In this document: piece by piece, positions 34,101 to 44,452 of the stretch | Layout of the letters: every line of letters begins with the position of its first letter | How positions within the stretch are numbered: position 1 is the stretch's first letter | Assembly (NCBI GenBank): GCA_025403435.1 | Contig: CM046332.1 | Coordinates: 3,220,967 to 3,284,966 of the forward strand | From: Artocarpus heterophyllus | Taxonomy: Eukaryota > Streptophyta > Magnoliopsida > Rosales > Moraceae | Reading direction: 5' to 3' | Length of the DNA stretch: 64,000 bases | Translations under genes and position numbers: made by a program | The notes under the pieces: generated by a model | The model's input: only the letters and a program-made list of their open reading frames with translations | Database searches by the model: none | What the model was told of the DNA's origin: nothing

Positions 34101-36401
34101 ATTTGCCTCCATAAATTCTACATATTCCCTTATTTCCTCATTCTCAACATCCGCACCATTAGATTGGGTTAGACAAGCTTCAAGCGGATCCTTGAAAACA
34201 TCTTCCTGAAAAATCTTAGATACCAGTTTATCAATAGTGTCAATTCTAAAGCAAGAATCATCAGTTGAGGGATATTTCATTGCTTCAAACACATTAAAGG
34301 TGACATGATCATCTTGAACCCTGAGAATTAATTTTCCTTGTTGCACATCTATCAAGGTTCTTCCAGTCGCTAGAAAAGGACGGCCTAAAATGAGCGGAAC
34401 CTCATGATCTTCCTCCATTTCTAGAACAATGAAATCTGCAGGAAAAATAAACTTGTCAACCTTTACTAGTACATCTTCCACAATACCTCTTGGGTGCTTA
34501 ATTGTTTGGTCTACAAGTTGAAGTGACACTGTGGTTGCTTTAACCTCTCCCAAACCTAATTTCTTAAAAATAGAAAAAGGCATTAAATTGATACTAGCCC
34601 CTAAATCACATAATGCTTTTTCGAAATAAGAGTCACCAATAGTACAAGGAATAGTAAAACTCCCTAGATCTTTTAGTTTAGGTGGCAACTTATTCTGTAG
34701 AATGGCTGAACATTCCTCATTCAATTTTACTGTTTCATAATCCTCCAGCTTCCTTTTGTTGGCCAAAATCTCCTTCAAGAATTTTGCATAGCTAGGCATC
34801 TGGGCCAAGGCATCTGCAAAAGGAATGTTAATATGCAATTTTTTAAACACCTCAAGAAATTTAGAAAATTGCTTATCTAATTTGTGCTGCTGGAGTCGTT
34901 GAGGGAATGGAATGGGAGGCACATAGGGCTTGGGATCATTAGGAAAAAGCTTGCTCTTGCATGTCTCCTTGGCTTGCTCATTACTCTCTTCTTCTTGTTC
35001 AATGTTGACCTCCTGTTTAGCATCCTCTTGTCCCAATTGTTTGCCACTTCTCAAAGTAATTGCCTTTATGTTCTCAATAGGATTCTTTTCTGTGTTGCTT
35101 GGCAAAGAACCCTGTGGTCTACCTGAGATCATATTAGCCATCTGTCCTATTTGCATTTCCAGATTTCTGATAGATGACTCTTGATTCTGGAGTCTTGCAT
35201 CTGTACTCTTCATGAAATCTTGAGTGGAGGTCGCCAGCTTAGCAACAATATCTTCCAGATTTGGCTTTTTCTCCTCCTGTTGCTTGAATCCTGGTGGTGG
35301 TCTCATCGCATTTTGATTGCCCCATGAAAAATTCGGATGATTTCGCCACCCCGGGTTGTAAGTGTTGGAATAAGGATTATTTTGTGACTTGTTAAAATTT
35401 CCAACAAAATTAGCATTTTCAGAAGGTTGAGCAAAATTGTTCCCTACCTGGCATTCATTGCTGGCATGTCCTCCACCACAAAATTCACATACGGCATTCT
35501 GAATTTTCATAGCTGAAGCACTCATATGGTCTATCTTTCTGTTAAGTGCTTCAAATTGAGCTGTGAGTGCAGATAATGCATCCACTTCATGAACTCCTGT
35601 CGTTCTCCTAGTTTGTAGCCTTTCAGTAGGCCACTGATAGTTGTTTGATGCCATCTCTTCTATTAAATCAAAAGCCTCCTCTGGTGTTTTATTATTTAAT
35701 GTCCCACCTGCAGCTGCATCAATAGTAGCCTGGATACTTGCACTAGACCCATTGTAAAAAGTTTGTACCTGCATCCAGACTGGTAATCCATGATGTGGGC
35801 ACCTCCTTAGCAGCTCCTTGAATCTTTCCCATGCTTCGTATAACGACTCATTGTCCATCTGCAAGAAATTAGTGATATCGTTATGCATTTTTGCAGATTT
35901 TGCTGGAGGGAAAAACTTACCAAGGAATTTTTGGGCCATAGTATCCCAAGTGGTGATTGATCCTGCAGGAAGAGATGTGAGCCAATTCTTGGCTTTATCC
36001 CTCAGCGAGAATGGGAACAATCTCAGTCTAACTACATCATCTGACACTCCATTAAATTTAATAGTGTCACAGATTTTGAGAAATGCATCAATGTGGGCGT
36101 TTGGATCATCACAAGGTAGCCCACTAAATTGCACCGATTGTTGAATCATTTGGATGAGAGATGGCTTGATCTCAAAGTTGTTTGCTTGAATAGCCGGCCT
36201 CCTAATGCTTGAAGTGGCACCTTGAACAGTTGGTGCTGCATAATCTCTCAAAAGTCGGCGAGGGTTTTCAGCTTCACCTGCATCCACCATTTTCTTAGTG
36301 CGATTTCTCTGTTCTCTTAACAGTCTTTTGAAAGTACGCTCGATTTCTGGATCAAACTTAACAAGTTCCCCTTGTTTAGTTCTTCTCATACACCAACGCA
36401 C
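31113..36401 (-). pseudogene. Athila-like gag-pol, one frame with two stop codons
   Basis: A single frame of about 1763 codons from 36401 down to 31113, broken only by TGA at 32787-32789 and TAG at 31725-31727. Order: gag (FDPEIERTFKRL, ... DKAKNWLTSLPAGSITTWD, ... QVQTFYNGSSASIQATIDAA); zinc knuckle CEFCGGGHASNEC; aspartic protease LCDLGASINLMP; reverse transcriptase with MPFGLCNAPATFQRCM and FMDDFSVFG; RNase H (SDSAVGAVLG, stop, [21 protein letters not shown]); integrase with zinc site ([13 protein letters not shown], then CDQCQRMG), [14 protein letters not shown] and, after the second stop, [10 protein letters not shown]. Both stops look like single C-to-T changes of Arg and Gln codons. 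Translation would end before RNase H is complete, so the copy is not autonomous. Confidence 0.93.
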
Positions 36402-36482
36402 TCCTAAAAATGAACAAAATAAAAGAAACTAGATTAAATCAAGAGTTATCCGGTATTAATATTAATTAGTATTAAACAAGTA

Positions 36483-36506
36483 GTCCCCGGCAACGGCGCC
36501 AAAAAC
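36483..36506 (-). other. Primer-binding site of Athila-like element (tRNA-Asp type)
   Basis: The minus strand reads TGGCGCCGTTGCCGGGGAC just inside the 5' LTR, the tRNA-Asp-type PBS typical of Athila and Calypso elements. Gag begins about 80 bp further on, so the leader is short. Confidence 0.9.
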
Positions 36507-36507
36507 T

Positions 36508-37771
36508 TGTTCGGTAAAATTCACTAACGCAAGTGAACGTTATTGATCAAGTAATACAATAGTGAGTAAGAGTATCGTCTCACAGAGATTGTTGTATAAT
36601 AATCTAACTAAGTACTAAAATTGGATTAACTCTAAGGTTTATCTAGTTGATCATATGAGGTTGATTGAATAAATTACTGAACTAAAGTACTAAATTAAGA
36701 ATAAAAATTGCAATCAATTTCAAAAGATACTTCAATAAGACAAGGCGTTAAGGCATTTGATTTCACCATAATCACTAGATATGAATTTCATAAAATTATG
36801 CAACCCAATCAATAATACACATGTGATGATGGAAATTCCTAAATTATTTACTATCCTATCTCTAGGTATAGCAAACCTACTCAGTTTATTAACTCACTAT
36901 ATCTCTATGTGAATTTAAATAAATCAGAATGCATTAGGATTCATGAACTTTCCAGATAAAGCCACACAAATAATATGGTATATCTCTATCCATATTTAAT
37001 TCATGGTTATATGTTAGATGAAGCATTTGCATAATTCTCCCTTCTCAGTTTTGAACATGCACATCAGATCATTTAAATGGTAGCTAATCATTTAAAAGCA
37101 TTAAACATAATAACACATAACTCACATGAATAAAATCAATTATGGTGCATAAATATGAAATTCACATCGTCATTAGCCCTAACTAAGAAAATTAGAACAT
37201 AATTGAAAAATAAATAAAATCTGAAAATTTAATTGAATCAAACATCAAGAGTTAAGAGAGCAAGAAATTTTGTCACCAATTCTCTCACTTCTTACTCCAA
37301 AATGCTTGATGGCTCCTAAAAAAATAAACAACGCTCTCCAAAATTAACTGATAACCTAGCTACCCAATACTATTCTATTTATACTACTCTTAAGTTAACA
37401 AATACTTTGTTTTGCGTCCAAAAATCGTGGTTCAGTATCACTCTGGCGCCGCGGCCCTTCTTTTCCAGCGCTACAGCGCTTCTTCTCTGTTTTTTTTCTT
37501 CTTTTCCGCTGTAGCGCCGCGGCGCTGAGTTTCTGCCAAACGCTTTCTTGCCCTTTCCTTGGGCACTGCGACGCTGCTCTGCCAACAAAGTCCGGTCTTG
37601 GATTTCTTGTGCTCTTGCTCCCTTTTGTTTTGTTTTCTTTCTTTCTTCAACCTACATCAATAAAAGCATGCTTTTATGAAAAAGTTGTATGTTTCATGTA
37701 ATTTTTCTTAAGAACATAGTAATATTCGTTAATTAAAAGTGGCCAAATAACTCTCTAAACTAGAGTTATCA
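36508..37771 (-). repeat. Athila-like element 5' LTR
   Basis: 1264 bp, plus-strand ends TGTTCGGTAAAA...GAGTTATCA, TATA (minus) at 37375-37383, GC palindromes at 37443-37576. Relative to the 3' LTR it has lost a ~15-bp block near 37,170 and one palindrome pair near 37,510. Confidence 0.95.
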
Positions 37772-37776
37772 TAGAC

Positions 37777-37875
37777 TATTCGGGTATTTTAGGGGGCACC
37801 ATATTTGTTTAGCAAGGCTTGGTTGAAACCCTCCACATCTCTAAATACTATTCCTCCTTCAACCTTAGGGGTGCA
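37777..37875 (-). pseudogene. LINE ORF2 fragment between Athila-like element and copia B
   Basis: These 99 bp read on the minus strand as the LINE segment VEGGIVFRDVEGFNQALLNKYGA. They link 44453 (…WMRWETLCT) on one side with 26362 on the other. Bases 37871-37875 (GTGCA) are the left duplication of copia B, and 37772-37776 the right duplication of the Athila-like element. Confidence 0.88.
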
Positions 37876-38133
37876 TGTGAGAACAAAAAGTCTACTGATG
37901 AAGACCATTTATAATATTTTAACTTTTCCTTATTTCTATTTTGGTCCATCATAAAAATAGAAATTATACTTTAGGTCTCTACACATAATTTTGTACTCAC
38001 ACTTTATGAGATGCTTTAAAACCCAAATCTTTACACTTTATCATATCACTTTATTAGGTTAATTTTATTTGATAGCATTAATACACATTTATTTAATATA
38101 TTAGCCCACATATTATTGGAATTAATTCCAACA
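37876..38133 (-). repeat. Copia B 3' LTR
   Basis: 258 bp, adjacent to the PPT at 38135-38146. About 17 substitutions and two small gaps versus the other LTR by eye. Confidence 0.93.
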
Positions 38134-38134
38134 A

Positions 38135-38146
38135 TCTCCCACTTGG
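38135..38146 (-). other. Polypurine tract of copia B
   Basis: The minus strand reads CAAGTGGGAGAT next to the 3' LTR, nearly the same as the copia A PPT. Confidence 0.88.
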
Positions 38147-38531
38147 GCTATATATAAAACTTTATAAATGTGAATCATACCTTATGAGCTCATGAATTGT
38201 GCTATCATTACCAAAAGCATCTCCAATCAATCCGGTCCATCAATCATATTAATATAGGATCAAAACGGTCTTCGTTATATCCTACGTAACTAAACCCATC
38301 AATGGTCACGTATACTAATATAATGAACGACATGGATCAAGTATGGATGTGTAGCAAGGAAATTTCATGCAATGTCATCTTAACATGCCTATTTCCTACT
38401 GTCCAACCTTATTCTTTAGTGAGATCAAATCAAACATATGCAGAGTAAAAATAAACTATAAACTTTATTTTTATAGAAAATAACCATAAAATGTGTCTAC
38501 AGCAAGAAAGCATCCAAAATACAAACTCCTA

Positions 38532-41500
38532 CTAAAATGACATATCCTCAAGAAATACAACACCCATTTGAGTGGTGTGCTTATGAAAGACCTTGGGTGG
38601 TACTCCTTTCATAAGCGGATCCGCAACCATAGAGTTTGTCCCAATGTGCTCTATAGACACCTGACCACTCTGTACTCTTTCTTTAACGACGAGGAACTTA
38701 ATGTCTATATGCTTTGACTTTGTTGAGCTCCTGTTGTTATTGGAATATAGCACTGCTGACTTATTGTCACAAAATATCTTAAGTGGTCTTTCAATTCCAT
38801 CCACAATTTGCAGCCCAGTGACAAAATTCTGTAGCCATATCCCATGGTTGGATGCCTCATAACATGCTATAAACTCTGCTGCCATGGTGGAAGAAGCTAT
38901 TAGTGTCTGCTTAGCACTTTTCCAAGAAATAGCTCCTCCAGCAAGCAGGAAGATATAGCCTGATGTGGATCTCCGACTGTCTTGGCACCCAGCAAAATCA
39001 GAATCTGAATACCCAATGATCTCCAACTGATCCGATCTTCTATATGTGAGCATGTAATCTTTCATTCTCTGTAAATACCGCATGACTCATTTGGCTGCTT
39101 TCCAATGATCCATCCCTAGATTACTTATGTATCTGCCCAACATCCTTGTAACGTACGCAATATCCAGACGCATACAAACTTGAGCATACATTAGACTCTC
39201 TACTGCCGATGCATAAGGAATCTTTTGCATTTCCTTAACCTCAAAATCATTCTTAGGGCACTGATTGAGACTAAACCTGTCTCCCTTAGCAACAAGGGTG
39301 TCACCTGGTTTACAATCTTGCATGCCAAATCTCTTAAGTATCTTCTCGATATAGCACTTTTATGATAATCCAAGTATACCCTAAGAACAATCTCGATGTA
39401 TCCGTATGCCTAATACAAAAGATGCGTCTCTAAGATTCTTCATCTCAAATTTCTTTGATAGAAATCTCTTGGTTTCGTGCAATAAGCCTATATCGTTGCT
39501 AGCAAGCAATATGTCATCGACATATAAAACCAAGTAAATATATTTACTCCCACTGAACTTATGGTATATACAATCATCAACCATATTCATCTCAAAACCG
39601 AATGAGATGATAACCTGATGAAATTTGTAATACCATTGACGAGACGCCTGCTTAAGCCCATAGATAGATTTCTTTAATTTGCAAACTATCTTCTTTGAGT
39701 CTCCTGACTCAAAGTTTTCTGGTTGCACCATATAAATTGTCTCATCAATGTCGCCATTGAGAAACGTAGTCTTTACATCCATCTAGTGAAGCTCAAGATC
39801 AAAATGTGCCACCAATGCCATTATAGTCCTGAAAGAGTCTTTTGAAGAAACCAAAGAGAAAGTCTCTTTATAGTCAATGCCTTCCTTTTGAGTAAAACCC
39901 TTTGCAACAAGACGAGCCTTATATCTCTCCACATCGCCTTTCGAATCCCTCTTGGTCTTAAATATCCATTTGCAACTGATGGGTTTTGCACCTTTAGGCA
40001 ACGGGACAAGATCCCAAACATCATTGTCTTTCATGGACTTTATCTCCTCATTCATGGCATTAATCCACTCTTGAGATTTAGAACTTTCCATGGCTTGATG
40101 GAAGTTGATTGGATCATCTTCCACCACACCAATGTTAAACTCATGTTCTTGGAGAAATACAATGTAATCATCTGGCACCGCACTTCTCCTTTCTCTAGTG
40201 GATCTTCTTAATGGCATAGGTTCTTGAGGTGGTAGAGTTTGCTCTTCTGGAACAAATTCTGGAATGGGAGGTTCTCCGATTTTGTCTTGATTTTGATCTA
40301 CTTCTTGAACAATGTCAGGAATAGGAACATAATCAATATCAATTGCAGCAGCGGGAATATCAATATATTCCTCTTCAAAGACAAAGTCGACATCAATATA
40401 TTCCTTCACTCTATCTCCCCTGGCAAACTCGACATCCTCAAAGAACCAAGTAGTTCCCGTCTCAAAATCGACTTAGTCGTGGGATCATAAAATTTGTAAC
40501 CCCTTGTCCTCTCAGAGTATCCAATGAAATAGCAGCTGGCAGTTCTAGAGTCCAATTTCTTTTCATTTGGCCTATAAGGCCTTGCCTCAGCTGGACAACC
40601 CCAAATGTGCAAGTGCTTCAAACTAGGCTTCTTACCTATCCAAAGCTCATAAGGGGTTTTGGCAGTTGCTTTAGTTGGAACTCTGTTGAGTATGTAAGGG
40701 GTTTTGGCAGTTGCTTCAGTTGGAACTCTGTTGAGTATGTAAGCTACAGTCTTTAAGGCTTCTCCCTAGAGAGATTCTGGCAAGGTAGAATGACTAATCA
40801 TGCTCCTCACCATGTTCTTAAGTGTTCTATTTCACCTCTCAGGAACACCATTCATGCTAGGTGATCCCGGCATTGTGTACTATGGGACGATACCGCACTC
40901 CTCTAAGAATTTAGCAAACGGTCCTAGACGTTGTTCACCTGAACCGTCATATCTGCCATAGTATTCTCCACCACGGTCAGATATAACGCTTTTAATCCTT
41001 TTGTTGAGTTGGTTCTCAACTTCAGCCTTATAATTCTTAAACACATCCAGTGATTGGGACTTCTCAAGAATGAGATACAAGTAGCCATATCGTGAGAAAT
41101 CGTCTATGAAAAAATAAAACATTGTTGACCATTCCAAGAAGTTGTGGGGAATGGCCCACAAATATCCGTATGAATTAGTTCTAAGACGTCTGAAGTCCTG
41201 TTGGCACCAAATCTCTTTATGTTTGTCTGTTTCCCCTTTATGCAATTAACACAAATTTCAAAATCTGTAAAATCAAGGGGATCAAGAATCTCGTCTGACA
41301 CAAGTCTTTCTATTCTCTACTTGGAGATGTGACCTAATCTCTTGTGCCATAATGAAGCAGAATTCTGATTGGTTAATTTTTGTTTTACACCACGTGTACT
41401 TATATACAAGGTTTCATTAAATGAGACACCATATCAAGTAAATAAAGGTTATCATAAACAGATAAAGAACTAGAACCAATAACTTTTGAATTTTGAAAAA

Positions 41501-42645
41501 GACTAAATTTGCTATTTCCAAATGAACAAGAGTAACTGAATTTGTCCAGTACAGAAACAGAAACCAAATTCTATCTAAAAGACGGTACAACATAAGTCTC
41601 ATTCAAATCCTAATAAAACCCAGTCTTTAATAATAACCTAAATATTCCTATTGCCTCAACTTTCACTGATTTGCTATCGTCTACATAGATGTATTTTTCA
41701 CCATCACTTGGCTTTCGGTAGCTCAGGCAACCCTACATAGACACACTTATGTGAGTAGTAGCATCAGAATCTATCCACCAAGTGTGTCTTGGTACCGAAG
41801 TTAAATTAACCTCAGAACAAACCAAATTGAGAAGCGTACCTTTCTTTGCACAACATGCGTTATAATTGGTACATTGCTTCTTCTTGTGTCCCTTACCTCC
41901 ACAAAAGAAACAGGCAAATTCATCACCTTGTCCCTTCTGTTGTTTCTTCTGTGGTGCTGCACCTGCAGTTTCCTTGCCTTTCTTCCTTTTCTTTTTCTTA
42001 TCCTTAGAGGTTGTAGCCAAATTAGCACTCTCTGCCTTCTCTTGCTTAAGTCTTTTCTCTTCTTGCACACAATAAGAGATGAGCTCGTCAAGGGACCATT
42101 TGTCCTTCTGACAGTTGTAGCTCACCTTAAATTAACTGAATTGTGCAAGAAGGGATATCAAAACTAAATGTACGAGTAAGTCCTCGACAACTCTAGCTTA
42201 AGTGCCTTTAGTTTTAAAGCAAGATGAGGCATCTCCATGATGTACTCTCTTATGTTTTCTTTGCCTTTATACCTCATTGAAATAAGGTTTGCCAAAGGCG
42301 TACTTGTTTCAGCCTTTTCCTTCTTGACAAACCTCTTCTCAATTTCCTCAAGAAAAATTTTGCTATAGTAACCTTTTCGGACATAGCGGCCCTAAAAGTT
42401 TCTGGAATAGCATGCTTCATGATCATTAGACTCATGCGATTCGAACAATCCCACCTTTCCATATCCCTCTTTTCATCAAGGGAACTGTTTTCTATAAGGT
42501 CAGGAGGTCGTTCAACCCTCAACGCAAGGTCTAAATCCATGACTCCGAGAACAGTCATAATGTTCTCTTGCCATGCCATGAAGTTTGTGCCAATTGATGC
42601 TAGCAGAAATATTAGAAGTAGAACTCGCAACTGAGCAGAGAACAA
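38532..42645 (-). pseudogene. Copia B gag-pol, multiple frameshifts and stops
   Basis: Domains in order on the minus strand: gag from about 42,645; CCHC knuckle CFFCGGKGHKKKQC (near 41,890); protease WWIDSDATTH (near 41,765), where the family has DSGA; integrase (HTDICGPFPTT, ISDRGGEYYGR at 40,880-41,301); integrase tail with HLHIWGCPAEARP (40,406-40,621); reverse transcriptase (PISCKWIFKTKR, a stop just before MDVKTTFLNGD near 39,783, then [12 protein letters not shown] near 39,520); RNase H (YSDSDFAGCQDSRRSTSGY, CDNKSAV, ADPLMKG) ending at 38,532. At least five frame breaks. The protease Gly-to-Asp change and several stops look like G-to-A or C-to-T changes. Confidence 0.93.
40651..40740 (-). 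repeat. Tandem 45-bp duplication inside copia B integrase
   Basis: Two adjacent 45-bp units (40651-40695 and 40696-40740) differ at one base. Forty-five is a multiple of three, so the duplication repeats 15 codons without shifting the frame. Confidence 0.93.
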
Positions 42646-44182
42646 AACAACAAAACAAAAGGCTCACATAAGTTCCATATCATACTTAAAATAAATTCAA
42701 ATAATGGTAGGGCCCATCACAAGATACCTAGCACAACATTAATATTTAGTCTTTGGACAGAAATATTAACTTGTAAGTGGTACTCTTGGTGTAGTAATCA
42801 AACATTAATAATAAGTTCATGTCAAACAATAAATCTTCCTTTGGGCCGATTTATTACTGACATGTAAAACCAAATAATCATCACATGTTTATTACCACAG
42901 GTGTACATGCAATTCTACAAATATTAACCTTCCTTTGGGCCGGTCAATATTCACATATATACTGCATGGACACAACCATTTATATTTTAAAACAAATTTA
43001 TTTTCACAAGAGATGTCACTTTGGTGACATGTTGCTTCAATTAATTTATTTCAAAATACATATAAAATACTAATACTTGAATTTAAAATTGCACCAAAAA
43101 TTGACCAAAATTAAAATAAAAAATAAAATAAAAATTTTTTTTGGTCAAAGTCAAAGTCAATGGTCAACTATCAAAGTCAAGTCGGGTCCTGTGGGTCGGG
43201 TACACATATGGGTCGGTTTACACTTATCCAGTTCTTTACCCAAAACCGATTACTTAAACCCATTACCCAAATTATTTGACCCAGGCCCACTTCCCTTTTT
43301 TTCTTTTTTTTTTTTAAATTGGGTCACCCAGGGGTTGACCCCTTGGGTTTCCAGCAAGTCACGGGCCCTCAAGGGCTCTTTGGGCCCATGTAAAAACTAC
43401 CTTTTTTTTTTTTTGCTGCCTGGTCACCTAGGGGTTGAGCCCCTGGGTTTCAAACTGGTCACAGGCCTAAGAGCCCGTGTAAACCAGATGCAAAATTCTA
43501 GGCTAAGCCTAGACTTGTGCTGCACAACTAGGGGTCGTGACCCTTGGGAAAAAACACCAGGTGGCAGTTGCAATAACTGCAGCCACTATAACTTCGTCAG
43601 CGAGGGCCGCAGCTCTTCTTGCCAGTGCTGCCTAACAGCAGCCCCCACAGAGCCCCGACGCTGGCGGTGGAGCAGCCAGTCGTCAGCCAAAACCCAGCAC
43701 GGGCCCTCTTTAATTTTTTTTTCTCCTTATATAGCGGCTTTTGGCCGCCGTTCTTATGCGCCGCCACGGCCAGAAACCGCAGCTCTCCCTCTCCGGCAAG
43801 GCCTGACTGTTGTGGCCTAACTTCTTTGCCGACAGTAGTGTGATTGCCGCCGGTAATCCAAAAGGTTACTTAACCCACACACCCAACGATTTCAATGAAA
43901 TCTTATATGGCATATATACATTTGTTTAAAGCCATCATGAATATATAAAGTTGATTCTTAAAAAAGAACGTAAACATTTATTGTTTTATATACAAACCGT
44001 AAACAATTATTGAATGGCAACAATGGAATTACATACAAAAAGAAAACGACAACTTAATCCACATGGCCCAACAACGAACTCTTTAATCCCAGAAAAAACC
44101 GAATCAAGTAAACATGTATAAATGCATATCTTTCAACCAAAAATAGTTGAGAAAATATTTTTTAATGATTCAACATGAGGAT
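42646..44182 (-). other. Copia B leader with hairpin series and GC direct repeats
   Basis: A 1.5-kb non-coding leader. AT-stem hairpins: arms 42739-42747/42761-42769; 42828-42834/42849-42855 and 42920-42928/42943-42951, the last two with the identical 14-base loop CTTCCTTTGGGCCG on +; also 43013-43019/43024-43030. GC-rich direct repeats centred on AGGGGTTGACCCC occur at 43321-43370 and 43431-43480, with a weaker third near 43,527-43,550. A 247-codon plus-strand open frame here (43077-43820) has no family resemblance and is antisense to the element. Confidence 0.75.
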
Positions 44183-44194
44183 GCTCTTATGCCA
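44183..44194 (-). other. Primer-binding site of copia B (iMet-like, diverged)
   Basis: The minus strand reads TGGCATAAGAGC next to the 5' LTR, two changes from TGGTATCAGAGC. The position fits exactly. Confidence 0.75.
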
Positions 44195-44196
44195 CT

Positions 44197-44452
44197 TGTG
44201 AGAACAAAATTCTACTTATGAAGACCATTTATAATATTTTAACTTTTTCTTATTTTTATTTTGGCCCATCATAAAAATAGAAATTATACTTTAGGTCTTT
44301 GCACATAATTTTGTATCCACATTTTATGAGATACTTTAAAACTTAAATCTTTACACTTTATCATATCACTTTATTAAGTTAATTTTATTTGATAGCATTA
44401 ATACATATTTTTTAATATATTAGCCCACGTATTATTGGAATTAATTCCAACA
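44197..44452 (-). repeat. Copia B 5' LTR
   Basis: 256 bp, followed on the right by GTGCA and LINE sequence. On the minus strand it begins TGTTGGAATTAATTCC. Confidence 0.93.

Larger units (their letters stand above)
26363..37771 (-). mobile_element. Athila-like Ty3/gypsy element
   Basis: An 11.4-kb complete element inserted in the LINE, with TAGAC on both sides (26358-26362 and 37772-37776). LTRs are 1304 and 1264 bp with about 2% substitutions by eye plus two small deletions. Order on the minus strand: 5' LTR, tRNA-Asp-type PBS, gag-pol (one frame with two stops), spacer with GC palindromes, extra ORF, internal PPT-like tract, PPT, 3' LTR. The PBS type, the FMDD reverse transcriptase motif and the extra ORF all support the Athila lineage. 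Confidence 0.95.
37876..44452 (-). mobile_element. Ty1/copia element (copia B), complete but decayed
   Basis: A 6577-bp element in the LINE with GTGCA on both sides (37871-37875 and 44453-44457). LTRs of 258 and 256 bp (37876-38133; 44197-44452) begin TGTGAGAACAAAA and end AATTCCAACA on the plus strand and differ by about 6-7%. It is a different lineage from copia A: short LTRs, different gag and leader. All domains are present but broken. Confidence 0.95.

Noticed and set aside
43077..43820. 247-codon plus-strand open frame
   Set aside because: It is antisense to copia B in its GC-rich leader, has no recognisable domain and is explained by repeats and homopolymers.
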